Position numbers and translations under genes: made by a program. From Halobacteriovorax sp. HLS (GTDB lineage Bacteria > Bdellovibrionota > Bacteriovoracia > Bacteriovoracales > Bacteriovoracaceae), in contig NZ_QOCL01000001.1 in assembly GCF_004006665.1 (NCBI RefSeq), positions 1-64,000 of the forward strand: a DNA stretch of 64,000 bases, in the 5' to 3' direction. Each line of letters begins with the position of its first letter. Position 1 is the first letter of the stretch. Below the pieces are notes generated by a model that saw only the letters and a program-made list of their open reading frames with translations, ran no database searches and was not told the DNA's origin. Below, one piece after another: positions 19,211 through 29,284 of this stretch.

Positions 19211-19264
19211 TATCTAATTATACAGAAGTTTACTTAGTTGTCTTTAGAGAAAAAAGAGACTTAG

Positions 19265-20470
19265 CTAAAAGCGCTTTCTCTTAGGCTTTTTCTTCTTCTT
19301 AGAATGAGGGTCCTGACTCGAAAGCTCGGCAAAGAATGGATGATCATTAATAACCGGTATACTCTCTCCAATCTTTTTTTCAATACTCGCGAGTAGTTTA
19401 ACTTCAGATGACACACAAAAGGAAATTGCAATCCCTGCTCCTCCTGCCCTTGCTGTTCGCCCTATTCGATGAACATAATTACTAACCTCTTCAGGAAGAG
19501 CGTAATTAATAACATGAGTAATTCCCGAAATATCAATTCCTCTGGCGGCAACATCTGTAGCGACCAACAAGCGGAACTCTCCAGACTTAAAAGACTCTAG
19601 AACAATCTCTCTTTGACGTTGGGATTTATTACTATGAATTGAGTCACAACTAATTCCATGTTTCAGTAATTCTTCCACTAAAATATCTGCTCCAATTTTA
19701 GTCTTACAAAAGAGGAGAACTTTTGAGAGTTCCTCATTCTCAAGTAAATGAAGAAGTAAGTTTAATTTATCCTTTTTGACTAAAGTATAAAGACGTTGCT
19801 CAATCTTTTTTACAACAGTCGACTCAATGTCAACCTTCACCTTAACTGGATCTCGCAATAAATCTTTAGAGAGTTTCTCAATGGTTTTTGGCATTGTGGC
19901 CGAGAACATTAGCGTCTGCTTTTTTATTGGAAGATGAGAAATGATAATATTCACATCATGTAAAAAACCCATATCTAACATCATATCCGCTTCATCTAAA
20001 ACGAAAGTTTCAACTTCATCTAAACTCAATGTATTAGATTCTATAAGATCAATAAGTCGACCTGGAGTTGCCACTAAGATATCGACTCCCTCCCTTAGCA
20101 TTTCAACTTGATTAGCTCTTCTAGAACCTCCAAACACGACCAGAGAGCTAACGCCTTCTAAACTACCTATGTCTTGAATAAACTGCTCAATTTGGGAGGC
20201 AAGTTCACGAGTAGGAGTTAAAATAAGGGCCCTAACATGATGCCTAGAAACCTCCACAGGTCTTCTAATTATTTTATCAATAATCGGAAGACAAAAAGCT
20301 GCTGTCTTACCTGAGCCAGTCTTGGCTATACCTAATAGATCGCGCCCCTCTAGTAGAGGAGGAATTGCTTTTAGTTGAATTGGAGACGGTTTTACAAAAC
20401 CAGCATCTTCGATTGCTTCTAAAACAGAAGGAAGTAGCTTAAGTGAGTCAAATTTCTTGGAGTCTTTCAT
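19265..20470 (-). CDS. DEAD-box ATP-dependent RNA helicase (RhlE type)
   Basis: 401 residues. Helicase motifs in order: Q motif PSPIQLKAIP, motif I AKTGSGKT, PTRELA, TPGRLID, DEAD, SAT, the C-domain VATDVAARGID and HRIGRTARAG, and a basic tail (KKKKKPKRKRF) for RNA binding. RhlE-like enzymes remodel structured RNA in ribosome assembly and RNA decay, often important in the cold. Its ATG lies 16 bases beyond the T tract of the nqr terminator, leaving almost no room for its own promoter, so it may be expressed by read-through. AAGAGA precedes the start. Confidence 0.93.
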   Translation of the reverse strand: MKDSKKFDSLKLLPSVLEAIEDAGFVKPSPIQLKAIPPLLEGRDLLGIAKTGSGKTAAFCLPIIDKIIRRPVEVSRHHVRALILTPTRELASQIEQFIQDIGSLEGVSSLVVFGGSRRANQVEMLREGVDILVATPGRLIDLIESNTLSLDEVETFVLDEADMMLDMGFLHDVNIIISHLPIKKQTLMFSATMPKTIEKLSKDLLRDPVKVKVDIESTVVKKIEQRLYTLVKKDKLNLLLHLLENEELSKVLLFCKTKIGADILVEELLKHGISCDSIHSNKSQRQREIVLESFKSGEFRLLVATDVAARGIDISGITHVINYALPEEVSNYVHRIGRTARAGGAGIAISFCVSSEVKLLASIEKKIGESIPVINDHPFFAELSSQDPHSKKKKKPKRKRF

Positions 20471-20485
20471 TACGTTCTCTTAAAC

Positions 20486-20509
20486 AAAAAAGGGCCGCTA
20501 TAGCGGCCC
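20486..20509 (-). terminator. Strong rho-independent terminator of the nqr operon
   Basis: A perfect 18-base palindrome (GGGCCGCTATAGCGGCCC, 20492-20509) is followed on the minus strand by six T. It lies 18 bases after the nqrF stop and 16 bases before the helicase start. Confidence 0.9.
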
Positions 20510-20527
20510 TTTACGATTAAAACTTTA

Positions 20528-21754
20528 TTATCCACCAAAGTCATCAAGCATAATATCTTCTCTTTCAACCCCAAGGTCAAGGAGCATGTCAATTACACAA
20601 GCATTCATAATTGGAGGACCACAAAGGTAGTACTCACAATCTTCTGGTGCTGGATGATCTTTTAGGTATTCATCATGTAATACTTGATGAATAAATCCTT
20701 TATAACCTTCCCAATTATCTTCTGGAAGTGCATCTGAAAGAGCACAATGCCACTTGAAGTTTTCATTTTCGGCCTGTAGACCGTCAAAGTCCTCAACATA
20801 GAACATTTCTCTCTTAGAACGAGCTCCATACCAGAAAGTAATCTTACGATCTGTCTTAAGTCTTTTGAGCTGATCAAATAAGTGCGAACGCATTGGCGCC
20901 ATACCTGCACCACCACCAACAAAGACCATCTCTTTTTTCGTATCACGAGCAAAGAATTCTCCAAATGGTCCAGAGATTGTTACCTTATCGCCTGGCTTAC
21001 AACCAAAGATATAAGATGACATCTTACCTGGAGGAGTTCCTTTAGGAGCTCTTGGAGGTGGAGAAGCAATACGAACGTTCAGCATTATCATCCCTTCTTC
21101 TTCAGGATAGTTTGCCATTGAGTACGCTCTAATAGTCTCATCAGGAACAGTTGAGATATTATCCCAAACTTTGAAAGTATCCCAATCACCTCTGTACTCT
21201 TCTTCAATATCGAAGTCTTTATAATCAATTGTTAAACCTGGAGGTCTTTCAATTTGAATAAATCCACCAGCTCTAAAAGGAACTGACTCACCTTCTGGAA
21301 GATCGAGAACAAATTCTTTAATAAAAGTCGCAACGTTATGGTTAGACCTAACTGTACATTCCCACTTCTTAACACCAAAAACTTCATCCTCTACTTCGAT
21401 GTCCATATCTTCTTTAATTGAGACCTGACACGCTAGACGACAACCATCTTTAGCTTCTCTCTTTGTAATGTGAGAAAGTTCTGTTTCGAGAATCTCTCCC
21501 CCACCTTTATGTACATGAACTTTACATTGTCCACATGTTCCACCACCACCACAGGCAGATGAAACAAAAAGTTTCTGATCAGCTAGGGCGTTAAGTAGCT
21601 TCCCACCAGCAGGGATCTCAACTGTTTTTTCACCGTTTATCGATAGCTTGATATTTCCACTACTAACTAGTTTAGACTTTGCAAAAAGAATAACTAGCAC
21701 AAGTGCCAAGACTACGACGGTAAACATTAATACGCCTAAAATAATTTCATTCAT
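20528..21754 (-). CDS. nqrF: Na+-NQR subunit F, NADH dehydrogenase reductase
   Basis: 408 residues. NqrF takes electrons from NADH. One membrane helix (about 5-25) is followed by a ferredoxin domain with cysteines C68, C74, C77 and C109, spaced as in the known family [2Fe-2S] site. Then come FAD-binding ([11 protein letters not shown]) and NADH-binding regions ([30 protein letters not shown]). It is the last gene of nqrABCDEF, 18 bases after nqrE, and is followed by a strong terminator. Confidence 0.97.
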   Translation of the reverse strand: MNEIILGVLMFTVVVLALVLVILFAKSKLVSSGNIKLSINGEKTVEIPAGGKLLNALADQKLFVSSACGGGGTCGQCKVHVHKGGGEILETELSHITKREAKDGCRLACQVSIKEDMDIEVEDEVFGVKKWECTVRSNHNVATFIKEFVLDLPEGESVPFRAGGFIQIERPPGLTIDYKDFDIEEEYRGDWDTFKVWDNISTVPDETIRAYSMANYPEEEGMIMLNVRIASPPPRAPKGTPPGKMSSYIFGCKPGDKVTISGPFGEFFARDTKKEMVFVGGGAGMAPMRSHLFDQLKRLKTDRKITFWYGARSKREMFYVEDFDGLQAENENFKWHCALSDALPEDNWEGYKGFIHQVLHDEYLKDHPAPEDCEYYLCGPPIMNACVIDMLLDLGVEREDIMLDDFGG

Positions 21755-21772
21755 AATTATTCCTATATCCTA

Positions 21773-22384
21773 TTAAAGTTGAATACCAGAGAATGAAAGG
21801 AAACCTAGTGCCATTAAACCAACAGTAATGAAGGTAATCCCTAGTCCTTTTAATCCATCAGGTACGTCGCTATATCTCATTTTTTCTCTAATTCCTGCTA
21901 GAGCTGCAATTGCTAGGGCCCAACCAATACCTGAACCTAAACCGTAAACAACACTTTCAGAGAAATTATAATCTCTCTCAACCATAAATAGTGATCCACC
22001 CATGATCGCACAGTTAACTGTAATCAGTGGTAAGAAGATCCCTAGCGCAGTATAAAGAGCTGGAAAAAATTTATCTAAAGTCATCTCTAGGATCTGAACC
22101 ATCGCTGCGATAACTCCGATATAAGAAATAAGACCTAGAAAAGATAGATCTACACCCTCTATACCAGCCCATTGAAGAGCATTATCCTTTAAAAGATAAG
22201 TATAAAGAAGGTTGTTAATTGGAACTGTAATTGTTTGAACAACAACAACCGCTACCCCTAAACCGAGGGAAGTTTTAACTTTCTTAGATACTGCTAAGAA
22301 AGTACACATACCTAGGAAGAAAGATAGAGCTAAGTTTTCAACAAAAATAGATTTAATAAATAAACTTAAATAATGTTCTAACAT
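21773..22384 (-). CDS. nqrE: Na+-NQR subunit E
   Basis: 203 residues, six membrane helices. With NqrD it forms a symmetric membrane pair related to RnfA/RnfE that is thought to carry an iron centre ligated by cysteines in half-helices. The matching cysteines are visible in [11 protein letters not shown] and TVNCAIMGG. The ATG follows the nqrD stop directly, with AAGGAG eight bases before it. Confidence 0.97.
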   Translation of the reverse strand: MLEHYLSLFIKSIFVENLALSFFLGMCTFLAVSKKVKTSLGLGVAVVVVQTITVPINNLLYTYLLKDNALQWAGIEGVDLSFLGLISYIGVIAAMVQILEMTLDKFFPALYTALGIFLPLITVNCAIMGGSLFMVERDYNFSESVVYGLGSGIGWALAIAALAGIREKMRYSDVPDGLKGLGITFITVGLMALGFLSFSGIQL

Positions 22385-23005
22385 CTAGTTCTCCTTTTCC
22401 ACTTGATCAGTTTTCCAAGTTCTAAGGGCCCAGATAAATAGACCAATTAGGAAAAATGCACTTGGAGCAAGTAGCGCCATACCATTAGTTTGGTAGAATC
22501 CACCATTTCCAACTGTTGGAAGAATTGTGTATCCAAGAAGTTTTCCACTTCCTAGTAATTCTCTAAAAAATGCAACAAATAATAAAACAACACTATACCC
22601 AATCCCGTTTCCAAGACCGTCTACAAAAGACATAATAGGTGTATTCTTCATTGCATATGCTTCAGCACGCCCCATAACGATACAGTTTGTAATAATTAGC
22701 CCGATGTATACAGACATAGACTTAGCTACATCATAAACGAAGGCCTTTAAAAGCTGATCTGTTACAATAACGAGTGACGCAATAACAGTCATCATTACGA
22801 TGATACGAATACTAGAAGGAACATGGTTTCTAATAATAGAAACAAAGAATCCTGAAAATGCTGTAACTAAAGTCACGGCTAAACACATTACAAATGCAGT
22901 CTCTAATTTTGTAGTAACAGCAAGTGCAGAACAAATCCCAAGGATCTGTAGTGCAATTGGGTTATCTTCAAATAGAGGTTTAAAGAAAGTTTTCTTAAGG
23001 CTCAT
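22385..23005 (-). CDS. nqrD: Na+-NQR subunit D
   Basis: 206 residues, six membrane helices, partner of NqrE. The conserved cysteines are in [13 protein letters not shown] and [15 protein letters not shown], the places that hold the intramembrane iron-sulfur or iron site in the family. Its ATG overlaps the nqrC stop (TAATG), indicating translational coupling. Confidence 0.97.
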   Translation of the reverse strand: MSLKKTFFKPLFEDNPIALQILGICSALAVTTKLETAFVMCLAVTLVTAFSGFFVSIIRNHVPSSIRIIVMMTVIASLVIVTDQLLKAFVYDVAKSMSVYIGLIITNCIVMGRAEAYAMKNTPIMSFVDGLGNGIGYSVVLLFVAFFRELLGSGKLLGYTILPTVGNGGFYQTNGMALLAPSAFFLIGLFIWALRTWKTDQVEKEN

Positions 23006-23766
23006 TATTGAATCCCCCCATCTCTGAACTTCGCTAAGAATGGACCAAATCCATTTTCACCAAGCCAGTACTTAATAGTTCCAGAAACACCATTTGCAGT
23101 AAGAGTTGCTCCAGAGAGACCATCAATTTCAGTCTCAGTCTTTGCAGCACCCTTAACAACTTTTAATACTGGCTCGAAGTTCTCATCAAGAATCTTCTTT
23201 CCGGTCCAACTCGCTTTCCAAGTAGGATTATCAATCTCACCACCAAGACCAGGAGTCTCGCCGTGAGCATAGTAACCGATACCTTTAACTGTAGTTGTTG
23301 ATGGCTCTAATACTAGAAAACCATACATTGTAGACCAAAGCCCTTTTCCATGAACCGGAAGAACGATCATTTTCGTTTCTCCTGCTTCTTTTACCAAGTA
23401 GGCTTTCGCGATCTTTGCTCTCATCTTAATACCGCCAAAATCATCAGCAGATTCAATCATTAAGTTTTGCTTAGGATCTTTTGCTGCTTTCTTTTGGTCG
23501 TAATTTTCAATATCACCTTCAACAATATCACCTGTTGCAAGATCAACTAATAATGGAGTTACATTTGAATACGCAGAGTCAATCTCCTCTTTCGTTGCAG
23601 TAGAGTTAACCATACCTGCAGCAACTAGAAGATTCTTCTTAACGTCAAGTTTCTTATTGGCCTCTTGAAGTGGCTTTAACTTTACTGCTGCACCAGATAC
23701 GAGAACTGAACAAACAATACAAAGAAGGAAAGCGACTAGAAGCGTTTTACCTGTTTCACCTTTCAT
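23005..23766 (-). CDS. nqrC: Na+-NQR subunit C, covalent FMN carrier
   Basis: 253 residues. One N-terminal membrane helix (about 8-27) precedes a periplasmic FMN-binding domain. The flavinylation box SGATLT lies at 218-223, so T223 is the expected ApbE target. [10 protein letters not shown] is also typical. Strong AAGGAG before the ATG; 9 bases separate it from nqrB. Confidence 0.97.
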   Translation of the reverse strand: MKGETGKTLLVAFLLCIVCSVLVSGAAVKLKPLQEANKKLDVKKNLLVAAGMVNSTATKEEIDSAYSNVTPLLVDLATGDIVEGDIENYDQKKAAKDPKQNLMIESADDFGGIKMRAKIAKAYLVKEAGETKMIVLPVHGKGLWSTMYGFLVLEPSTTTVKGIGYYAHGETPGLGGEIDNPTWKASWTGKKILDENFEPVLKVVKGAAKTETEIDGLSGATLTANGVSGTIKYWLGENGFGPFLAKFRDGGIQ

Positions 23767-23775
23767 AACTTCTCC

Positions 23776-24981
23776 TTATGCCTTGATACGAGCTTGTCTT
23801 CTCTTGATATCACCATTAACAACAAACCAGTCGATTAGTGGTGCAAAACAATTTGAGAAAAGAATCGCAAGCATTACACCTTCCGGGAATGCTGGGTTAA
23901 TAACACGAACAAGGATAGCCATTAGACCAATGAGGGCCCCATAGAAATATTGTCCTTTAAAAGTCATAGCGGCAGAAACAGGATCAGTTGCCATAAAGAC
24001 AAGACCAAAAGCAAATCCACCAAGCACGATGTGCCAGTGAGGAGGAAGAGCAAACATTGGGTTTGTATCTGAACCAATTACATTTAGCATAAATGCAAAT
24101 GCCATAGCTGAAATAAGCATAGAGAGCATAATTCTCCAAGAACCAATTCCAGAAACAATAAGGATGATCGCTCCTAGTAAACAAGCAAGAGTTGAAGTCT
24201 CACCCATTGAACCAGGCATAAATCCATAGAATGCATCCATCCAAGAAGTTGTAATAGCACTTACACCACCAGTTGCAGCTTGACCAAGAGCTGTTGCTCC
24301 AGTGAAACCATCAACGGCCGTCCAAACTGCATCACCTGAGATTTCTCCAGGATAAGCAAAGAATAGAAATGCTCTAGCTGTAAGAGCTGGGTTTAAAAAG
24401 TTCTTCCCAGTTCCACCAAATACTTCCTTTCCAAATACAACACCAAAAGAGATCCCTACAGCAACCTGCCATAGAGGAATTGTTGGAGGTAAAATAAGTG
24501 GAAATAAAAGTCCTGTTACTAGGAAACCTTCATTAATTTCATGCTTTCTAACCGTTGCAAAGATAACTTCCCAGAAACCACCAGCAATATTCGTCACCAA
24601 AAAGACTGGCAGTAAAAATAGTAGTCCATAAACAAAGTTTGAAATGCAATTTGCTGGATCAAAACCAAGACCTAAAGTGGCCATGATCATGCCTCTCCAA
24701 GAATCTACAGATGTAATCCCATTAGCAGCTAGTGCTAAATTTGCTTGTAATCCAGTATTGTATGCACCCATAAGCAAACAGAATGTCAGGGCCATTGCAA
24801 CTGTTGTCATTGTTCTTTTTAGATCAATACCATCACGTACGTGAACAGAACCTCTGCTCACTTCACCAGGAGTATAAATAAAAGTGTCTATCATTTCATA
24901 CATTGGATAGAACTTTTCTAATTTACCACCTTTAACGAAGTGATGATGTTGAGAATCTAGAAAACCTCTTAAAGCCTTCAT
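23776..24981 (-). CDS. nqrB: Na+-NQR subunit B, covalent FMN carrier
   Basis: 401 residues, ten-helix membrane subunit that binds quinone and riboflavin and carries Na+. The flavinylation motif DGFTGAT ends at T230, the expected FMN-phosphoester threonine. [17 protein letters not shown] is the conserved segment before it. The ATG directly follows the nqrA stop, with AAGGAAGG upstream. Confidence 0.97.
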   Translation of the reverse strand: MKALRGFLDSQHHHFVKGGKLEKFYPMYEMIDTFIYTPGEVSRGSVHVRDGIDLKRTMTTVAMALTFCLLMGAYNTGLQANLALAANGITSVDSWRGMIMATLGLGFDPANCISNFVYGLLFLLPVFLVTNIAGGFWEVIFATVRKHEINEGFLVTGLLFPLILPPTIPLWQVAVGISFGVVFGKEVFGGTGKNFLNPALTARAFLFFAYPGEISGDAVWTAVDGFTGATALGQAATGGVSAITTSWMDAFYGFMPGSMGETSTLACLLGAIILIVSGIGSWRIMLSMLISAMAFAFMLNVIGSDTNPMFALPPHWHIVLGGFAFGLVFMATDPVSAAMTFKGQYFYGALIGLMAILVRVINPAFPEGVMLAILFSNCFAPLIDWFVVNGDIKRRQARIKA

Positions 24982-26322
24982 TTAACCTTCCTTCTCAATA
25001 GTAGTTAAATTCTCTCTTAGAATTGGACCGAAGTCCTTCTTTCCAACACTAGCAAAAGTACATAGTGCTAAATCTTCTTCATCTAACTCAAGGCAACCAA
25101 GTTGTTGTGCTAGATCAGTGTCTCTAGTAAGTAGAGATCTAATCAGTTGAGTTGGAAGAACATCAAGAGGAACAAGTTTTTCATACATTCCTACTGGAAC
25201 CATTGCTCTTAAAGAACCATGAGTAGTTGTATTCATATCAAATCTCTTAGAAGACCCAAATAGAGAAGAAACAAAAGTTCTCTTTATAGAAAACTTATTA
25301 AGTCCTGGCATTTGCCAACCTAAGAACTCTCTCTCTCTTCCTTCAGCAAGAATCGAAACTTGATTATGGTAACGTCCTAAGTAAAGAAATGAATCCTCTA
25401 CTTTACGTCCATTTAAAACAGAACCAGAAATAATTCTTAATTCTCCATCACCAGTTTCACTAGCAACTAAATCAAGAATATGAGCACCCATTGTTGTTGT
25501 TAAAAGTCTTGGGTTCTTCGCCTTTGGTCCTGCAACAGAGATAACTCTGTCAGTCCAAAGTTTTCCTGTTGTAAATAATTTACCAACAGCAATTACGTCT
25601 TGGTAATTTGCGTGCCATACAGCTTTATCTGCATGAACAGGACTTAGAAAATGAATATGAGTTCCAACTAATCCAGCAGGATGAGGACCAGAGAATTCTT
25701 CAGTAACAACATTTGCTGGAGCCTGGACCTTTGATCCAGCCGCTTTACAAACATAAGTCTTTCCTTCTGTTAATTTAGAAAGAACTTCGACACCTGTTTT
25801 AAAGTCATCAGCGTACTGTCCAATAACTTGGTCTGGGTTTGCAGCTAAAGGATTGGTATCCATTGCATTGATAAATACTGCGCTTGGCTTATCAGAAAGA
25901 AGTGCAACCTTAGAAAAAGGTCTCATTCTTAAAGCTGTCCATAGTCCAGACTCAACTAGAAGATTCTTTACATCATCAAAAGTAAGCTCACTTACATTCT
26001 TTGACTTAAAGCTTGAAAATTCTAATTGATCGTGACCTGAAACTTCAATCACAATAGTTTGAAACGCTCTTTTTGCGCCTCTGTTAATCTCTACAACCTT
26101 TCCATTTGCCGGAGAAGTGTAAAGAAGCCCTTCGTTCTTCTTGCATTCAAAAAGAACTTGTCCAATTTTAACAGTGTCACCAATCTGAACCTTCATAGAA
26201 GGTTTCATCCCAACATAGTCAGGACCTGTGATCGCAACTCTCTTAACTTGTGGACCAGCTTCGATTGTCTGCTTAGGAGCTCCACTAATAGGAACATCTA
26301 AACCTTTCTTAATACGAATCAT
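24982..26322 (-). CDS. nqrA: Na+-NQR subunit A
   Basis: 446 residues, cytoplasmic subunit. Conserved segments visible include the start ([17 protein letters not shown]), [20 protein letters not shown], the [15 protein letters not shown] loop, [14 protein letters not shown] and the C-terminal [15 protein letters not shown]. First gene of nqrABCDEF; all intergenic spacings are 19 bases or less, so this is one transcript. The 281-base gap upstream should hold the promoter, and a 10-base palindrome sits 15 bases before the ATG. Confidence 0.97.
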   Translation of the reverse strand: MIRIKKGLDVPISGAPKQTIEAGPQVKRVAITGPDYVGMKPSMKVQIGDTVKIGQVLFECKKNEGLLYTSPANGKVVEINRGAKRAFQTIVIEVSGHDQLEFSSFKSKNVSELTFDDVKNLLVESGLWTALRMRPFSKVALLSDKPSAVFINAMDTNPLAANPDQVIGQYADDFKTGVEVLSKLTEGKTYVCKAAGSKVQAPANVVTEEFSGPHPAGLVGTHIHFLSPVHADKAVWHANYQDVIAVGKLFTTGKLWTDRVISVAGPKAKNPRLLTTTMGAHILDLVASETGDGELRIISGSVLNGRKVEDSFLYLGRYHNQVSILAEGREREFLGWQMPGLNKFSIKRTFVSSLFGSSKRFDMNTTTHGSLRAMVPVGMYEKLVPLDVLPTQLIRSLLTRDTDLAQQLGCLELDEEDLALCTFASVGKKDFGPILRENLTTIEKEG

Positions 26323-26336
26323 AGTAATACTAATCC

Positions 26337-26346
26337 CGTTTAAACG
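26337..26346. promoter_or_regulatory. 10-base palindrome upstream of nqrA
   Basis: CGTTTAAACG is a perfect palindrome 15 bases before the nqrA start, in the expected 5' untranslated region. A TATAAA-like -10 lies further upstream. It could be an operator half, a small hairpin, or chance; no second copy was seen. Confidence 0.25.
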
Positions 26347-26488
26347 TTAATATGTTTATTTCATTACAAAAATATAAATTTACTTATGCTGTTTATACTA
26401 AAGATATCGCAATATGTAACTAGTTCATAATAAAGAAATAAGTATTTTAATGCGACACATAGCGCCTAAATAATAACTTAAGATATTG

Positions 26489-26551
26489 ATGAAAAAGAAA
26501 AAGAACTATGAAGAAATGAAAACTCCAAAGTCCTTTATTAGAGGGGCCTAG
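26489..26551 (+). CDS. Possible 20-residue leader-type ORF
   Basis: ATG to TAG encodes a 20-residue basic peptide that begins MKKKKNYEEM and ends SFIRGA. It lies in the 281-base gap between nqrA and the YchJ-like gene, and its last codons enter the hairpin at 26531-26572. The ribosome site is weak (TTAAGA). It could be a leader peptide, a remnant of a larger gene, or chance. Confidence 0.2.
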   Translation: MKKKKNYEEMKTPKSFIRGA

Positions 26552-26572
26552 AAACTAAAACCCCTCAAAGGA
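26531..26572. other. Long two-part hairpin
   Basis: Inverted repeat TCCTTT/AAAGGA (26531-26536 and 26567-26572) encloses GAGGGG/CCCCTC (26541-26546 and 26561-26566), with a small inner TAG/CTA pairing. A 4-base bulge is on one side only. It lies 31 bases past the YchJ-like stop, so on the minus strand it could be that gene's terminator, but no T run follows. Its other possible role is with the 20-residue ORF it overlaps. Confidence 0.5.
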
Positions 26573-26603
26573 ATCTACGCAACTTTTGATTCGTTACATA
26601 ATT

Positions 26604-27083
26604 TTATAGACAACACTTCTTATGTTTCTTTCCACTACCACATGGACATGGGTCATTTCTACCGACCTTAGGTCCAGCTCGCTTTACTTGATCTCTAATG
26701 ACATCACCTTCAACAAAGTACCAATCACCATCTTCCTTGGCAAAGCTAGACCTTTCGTGGTGAACAACTTCCTTATCTCCAACAACATATGTTGCTTTAA
26801 ACTCAACAATCCCCTGCTCATCTTGTTCAAGACCAGCTTCAGTGTCGATAATATCAATATTTTTCCAATCACTTTCTTTAGACCAAATCTCAATCTCATC
26901 TCTATTGAGCTGATCTCTGCTAGCGCTATCTTGAGTTGAAATTAAATAATCAATTTGCTCTTTTGCAAAAGCACAATATCTTGATCTCATTAGCTGCTCT
27001 GCAGTTTTCGCCTTTGAGGCTCCCTTATGTAATGGTTCACAACAATCTGAATAATCTTTTCCTACTCCACAAGGACAACTCAT
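26604..27083 (-). CDS. YchJ/UPF0225-family SEC-C motif protein
   Basis: 159 residues. A SEC-C-like zinc motif starts the protein ([13 protein letters not shown]) and a classical SEC-C motif ends it ([18 protein letters not shown]). Between them is a small NTF2-like domain ([17 protein letters not shown]...). This is the YchJ layout. The zinc motif resembles that of SecA, but the family's function is not established. GGAGAG precedes the ATG. Stands alone. Confidence 0.9.
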   Translation of the reverse strand: MSCPCGVGKDYSDCCEPLHKGASKAKTAEQLMRSRYCAFAKEQIDYLISTQDSASRDQLNRDEIEIWSKESDWKNIDIIDTEAGLEQDEQGIVEFKATYVVGDKEVVHHERSSFAKEDGDWYFVEGDVIRDQVKRAGPKVGRNDPCPCGSGKKHKKCCL

Positions 27084-27163
27084 AATAATTCTCTCCTAAA
27101 TAACAGACTAGCTTTGTTATTTTAAATTTCTAATACTTCATTTTTATATACCGAAAAAGTTTT

Positions 27164-28639
27164 ATGCAAAAGGAAAAAAACTATTTAGATAAACTTAGAC
27201 TGACTCACTTGGCCAAGAATAATATAAATTCTATGGTTGGCCTAACCATCTCAACTATACTTATTTTTATCATTCTATTAGATCACTTACCACGAACTTT
27301 AGGTTTAAGTTACCTTACAATTTCTTTAGCACAATCTTTGGGACGTCTATATTACTATGCTAATTTTCTTAAAAAATTAAAATCTGTAGAAGAAGTTAAC
27401 GAGAAAAGAACGGAACTAATTTTCGCAATTCTCTCTACTCTTTCGGCCTTAACATATAGCTGTTTTTCTATTTCCTTCTTTTCATACTTAAGCCAAATTC
27501 ATCAGCTCTTTCTATTGGTCATCGCTACAGGTATGGTTGCAATAACTTTTAACTCAAACGCTTCTTCTTCAAAAGTTTTTGTTCCCTACTCTATTTTTAC
27601 ACTGCTTCCTTTCTTTATTTGGTATGCTCTTCAATTCACAACGCCTGAGAGCTATATATCAGTTTTCATCATTATCTTCTGTGTCATTATTATTAAATCT
27701 TCTAAGTCAGTGAATCACTATATCGTTACAGCATTTGAGGCCCGACAAAATAATGAACACTTATTGTTAAACCTTAAAAAGCGTAAGAAAGCTCTAGAGG
27801 ATACGAATCAGAGTTTAAAAAAACATATTGATGATAATGAGAAGCTCAAAAAGAAGTTAATCGAGCAAGAAAGTTTGGCCGCAGTAAGTGTACTCTCTTC
27901 AGGCTTGGCCCATGAAATACGAAACCCACTTAATATTATCATTAACTCCTCTGCTATTTTAAAGGAAATTATTGAAGAGTTAGATACTAAGAAAGTTAAC
28001 TTCGAACAAGATGATAACTTTGATATAGAAGAAGCTATGCAAGATGCTAAAACAAGTATCGAGTATATCCTAGCAGAAGGTCACAAGGCCAACACGATAG
28101 TCTCTCAACTGATTTCAACATCTGCTGGTCATAAGAAATCTAATAGTGAACGTTTCAGTATTAATGAGCTAATAGAAGAAGTCGCCTTAACCATTGAGAT
28201 TGCCATGAAGAGTAAGTTTCTTGAAGCTAACGCATCCGTTAGCGTCAGCCTAAGTCCACTTGCCGACGAATACCATGGTCACAAGAGTGAACTAGGGAAA
28301 GTTCTATACAACACTCTCTACAACTCAATTGAATCACTTCAAGAAAAATATGAAAATGATCCGACTCACTTTTCTCCAGTGATAAAAATCAATAGCGAAA
28401 TCAAAGACGACTCAATAGAGATAGAATTATATGATAATGGAATAGGTGTAAAAGAAGAAAACCTCTCAAAGGTCTTCACTCCCTTTTACACAACCAAGCC
28501 TACAAATAAAGCGACAGGTCTAGGAATGAGTTCATCTTATGAAATTATAAATAATCTCTATAAGGGAAGTATGAAATTAGAATCCAAACAAGGCCAATTT
28601 GCAAAAGTTATTATAACCCTGCCCTTAGAATCGAAATAG
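27164..28639 (+). CDS. Membrane sensor histidine kinase
   Basis: 491 residues. Six hydrophobic helices cover about residues 22-178 with no large periplasmic loop, like intramembrane-sensing kinases. A coiled coil (about 195-238) leads to the kinase core: H250 in GLAHEIRNPLNIIINS, N-box-like LYNTLYNSIESL, DNGIGV, FTPFYTTKPTNKATGLGMS. No receiver is fused, and no response regulator is adjacent. The start lacks a clear ribosome site. The end overlaps a convergent methyltransferase gene by 15 bases. Confidence 0.92.
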   Translation: MQKEKNYLDKLRLTHLAKNNINSMVGLTISTILIFIILLDHLPRTLGLSYLTISLAQSLGRLYYYANFLKKLKSVEEVNEKRTELIFAILSTLSALTYSCFSISFFSYLSQIHQLFLLVIATGMVAITFNSNASSSKVFVPYSIFTLLPFFIWYALQFTTPESYISVFIIIFCVIIIKSSKSVNHYIVTAFEARQNNEHLLLNLKKRKKALEDTNQSLKKHIDDNEKLKKKLIEQESLAAVSVLSSGLAHEIRNPLNIIINSSAILKEIIEELDTKKVNFEQDDNFDIEEAMQDAKTSIEYILAEGHKANTIVSQLISTSAGHKKSNSERFSINELIEEVALTIEIAMKSKFLEANASVSVSLSPLADEYHGHKSELGKVLYNTLYNSIESLQEKYENDPTHFSPVIKINSEIKDDSIEIELYDNGIGVKEENLSKVFTPFYTTKPTNKATGLGMSSSYEIINNLYKGSMKLESKQGQFAKVIITLPLESK

Positions 28640-29284
28640 TAAGTCAGTAAAGAAGGTATCTTCCTCTTTAAAGAACTCTTTACTCTCTAAAACTCTTGTT
28701 GAAACGAAGGTAAAGCTCTTCTTTAATTCTCGCTGATACCAGCTCCTAGATCTTCTTATCGCATACTCATCTTTAAATTCTAGGTCTTCGATCTGGCGAT
28801 TAAGCTCTTTATCAGTCGGAACAGAGAAATAGAGATACTTTACTCGTTTTGCCAAAATTGGAATAACAGCTCTCACCTCTTCATCACTTAGGTATTGAAA
28901 AACTGAAGTGCAAATACCAAGATCAAAGTGCTTAGAAAACTTAGGGTTTTCGCACCAGCTTACAAGGTCTGTATTAATTAGGTTTAGTTTTGTCGACTCA
29001 ACAGGTGAAATACCTCTTTTTAGAACTAACTCGAAAGGATACTTCGAAGGCTCAATTCCCATTGCTCTATAAGGAATAAACTCCTTTAATGTTGCCTGCA
29101 ATAAATGTCCTAATCCAAAGCCTAAATCGACGATACTACTTATATCAATAAAATCTAAATCAAATAATGCCTTCATATACTTAGCATGATTTTCAGCATT
29201 ACCTATTCCATCCATTTCATCAGGATTGGAGTAATTTACATCCCAATACTCTTTAGAAAATCCATCTTTTCCAACTTCTTTCAA
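28625..29284 (-). CDS. SAM-dependent methyltransferase
   Basis: 219 residues if started at TTG 29284, which overlaps the MATE stop codon by two bases and has GGGG seven bases upstream. The longer frame would extend 78 bases into the MATE gene without need. Motif I is VDLGFGLGHLL, followed by the acidic MGIEPSKYPFE, NTDLVSW and the motif IV region DLGICTSVFQYLSDEEV, which reads like a class I small-molecule methyltransferase. Substrate unknown. It is the last gene of a channel, 4-helix protein, MATE, methyltransferase operon. The 3' end overlaps the kinase gene tail to tail. Confidence 0.85.
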   Translation of the reverse strand: MKEVGKDGFSKEYWDVNYSNPDEMDGIGNAENHAKYMKALFDLDFIDISSIVDLGFGLGHLLQATLKEFIPYRAMGIEPSKYPFELVLKRGISPVESTKLNLINTDLVSWCENPKFSKHFDLGICTSVFQYLSDEEVRAVIPILAKRVKYLYFSVPTDKELNRQIEDLEFKDEYAIRRSRSWYQRELKKSFTFVSTRVLESKEFFKEEDTFFTDLLFRF

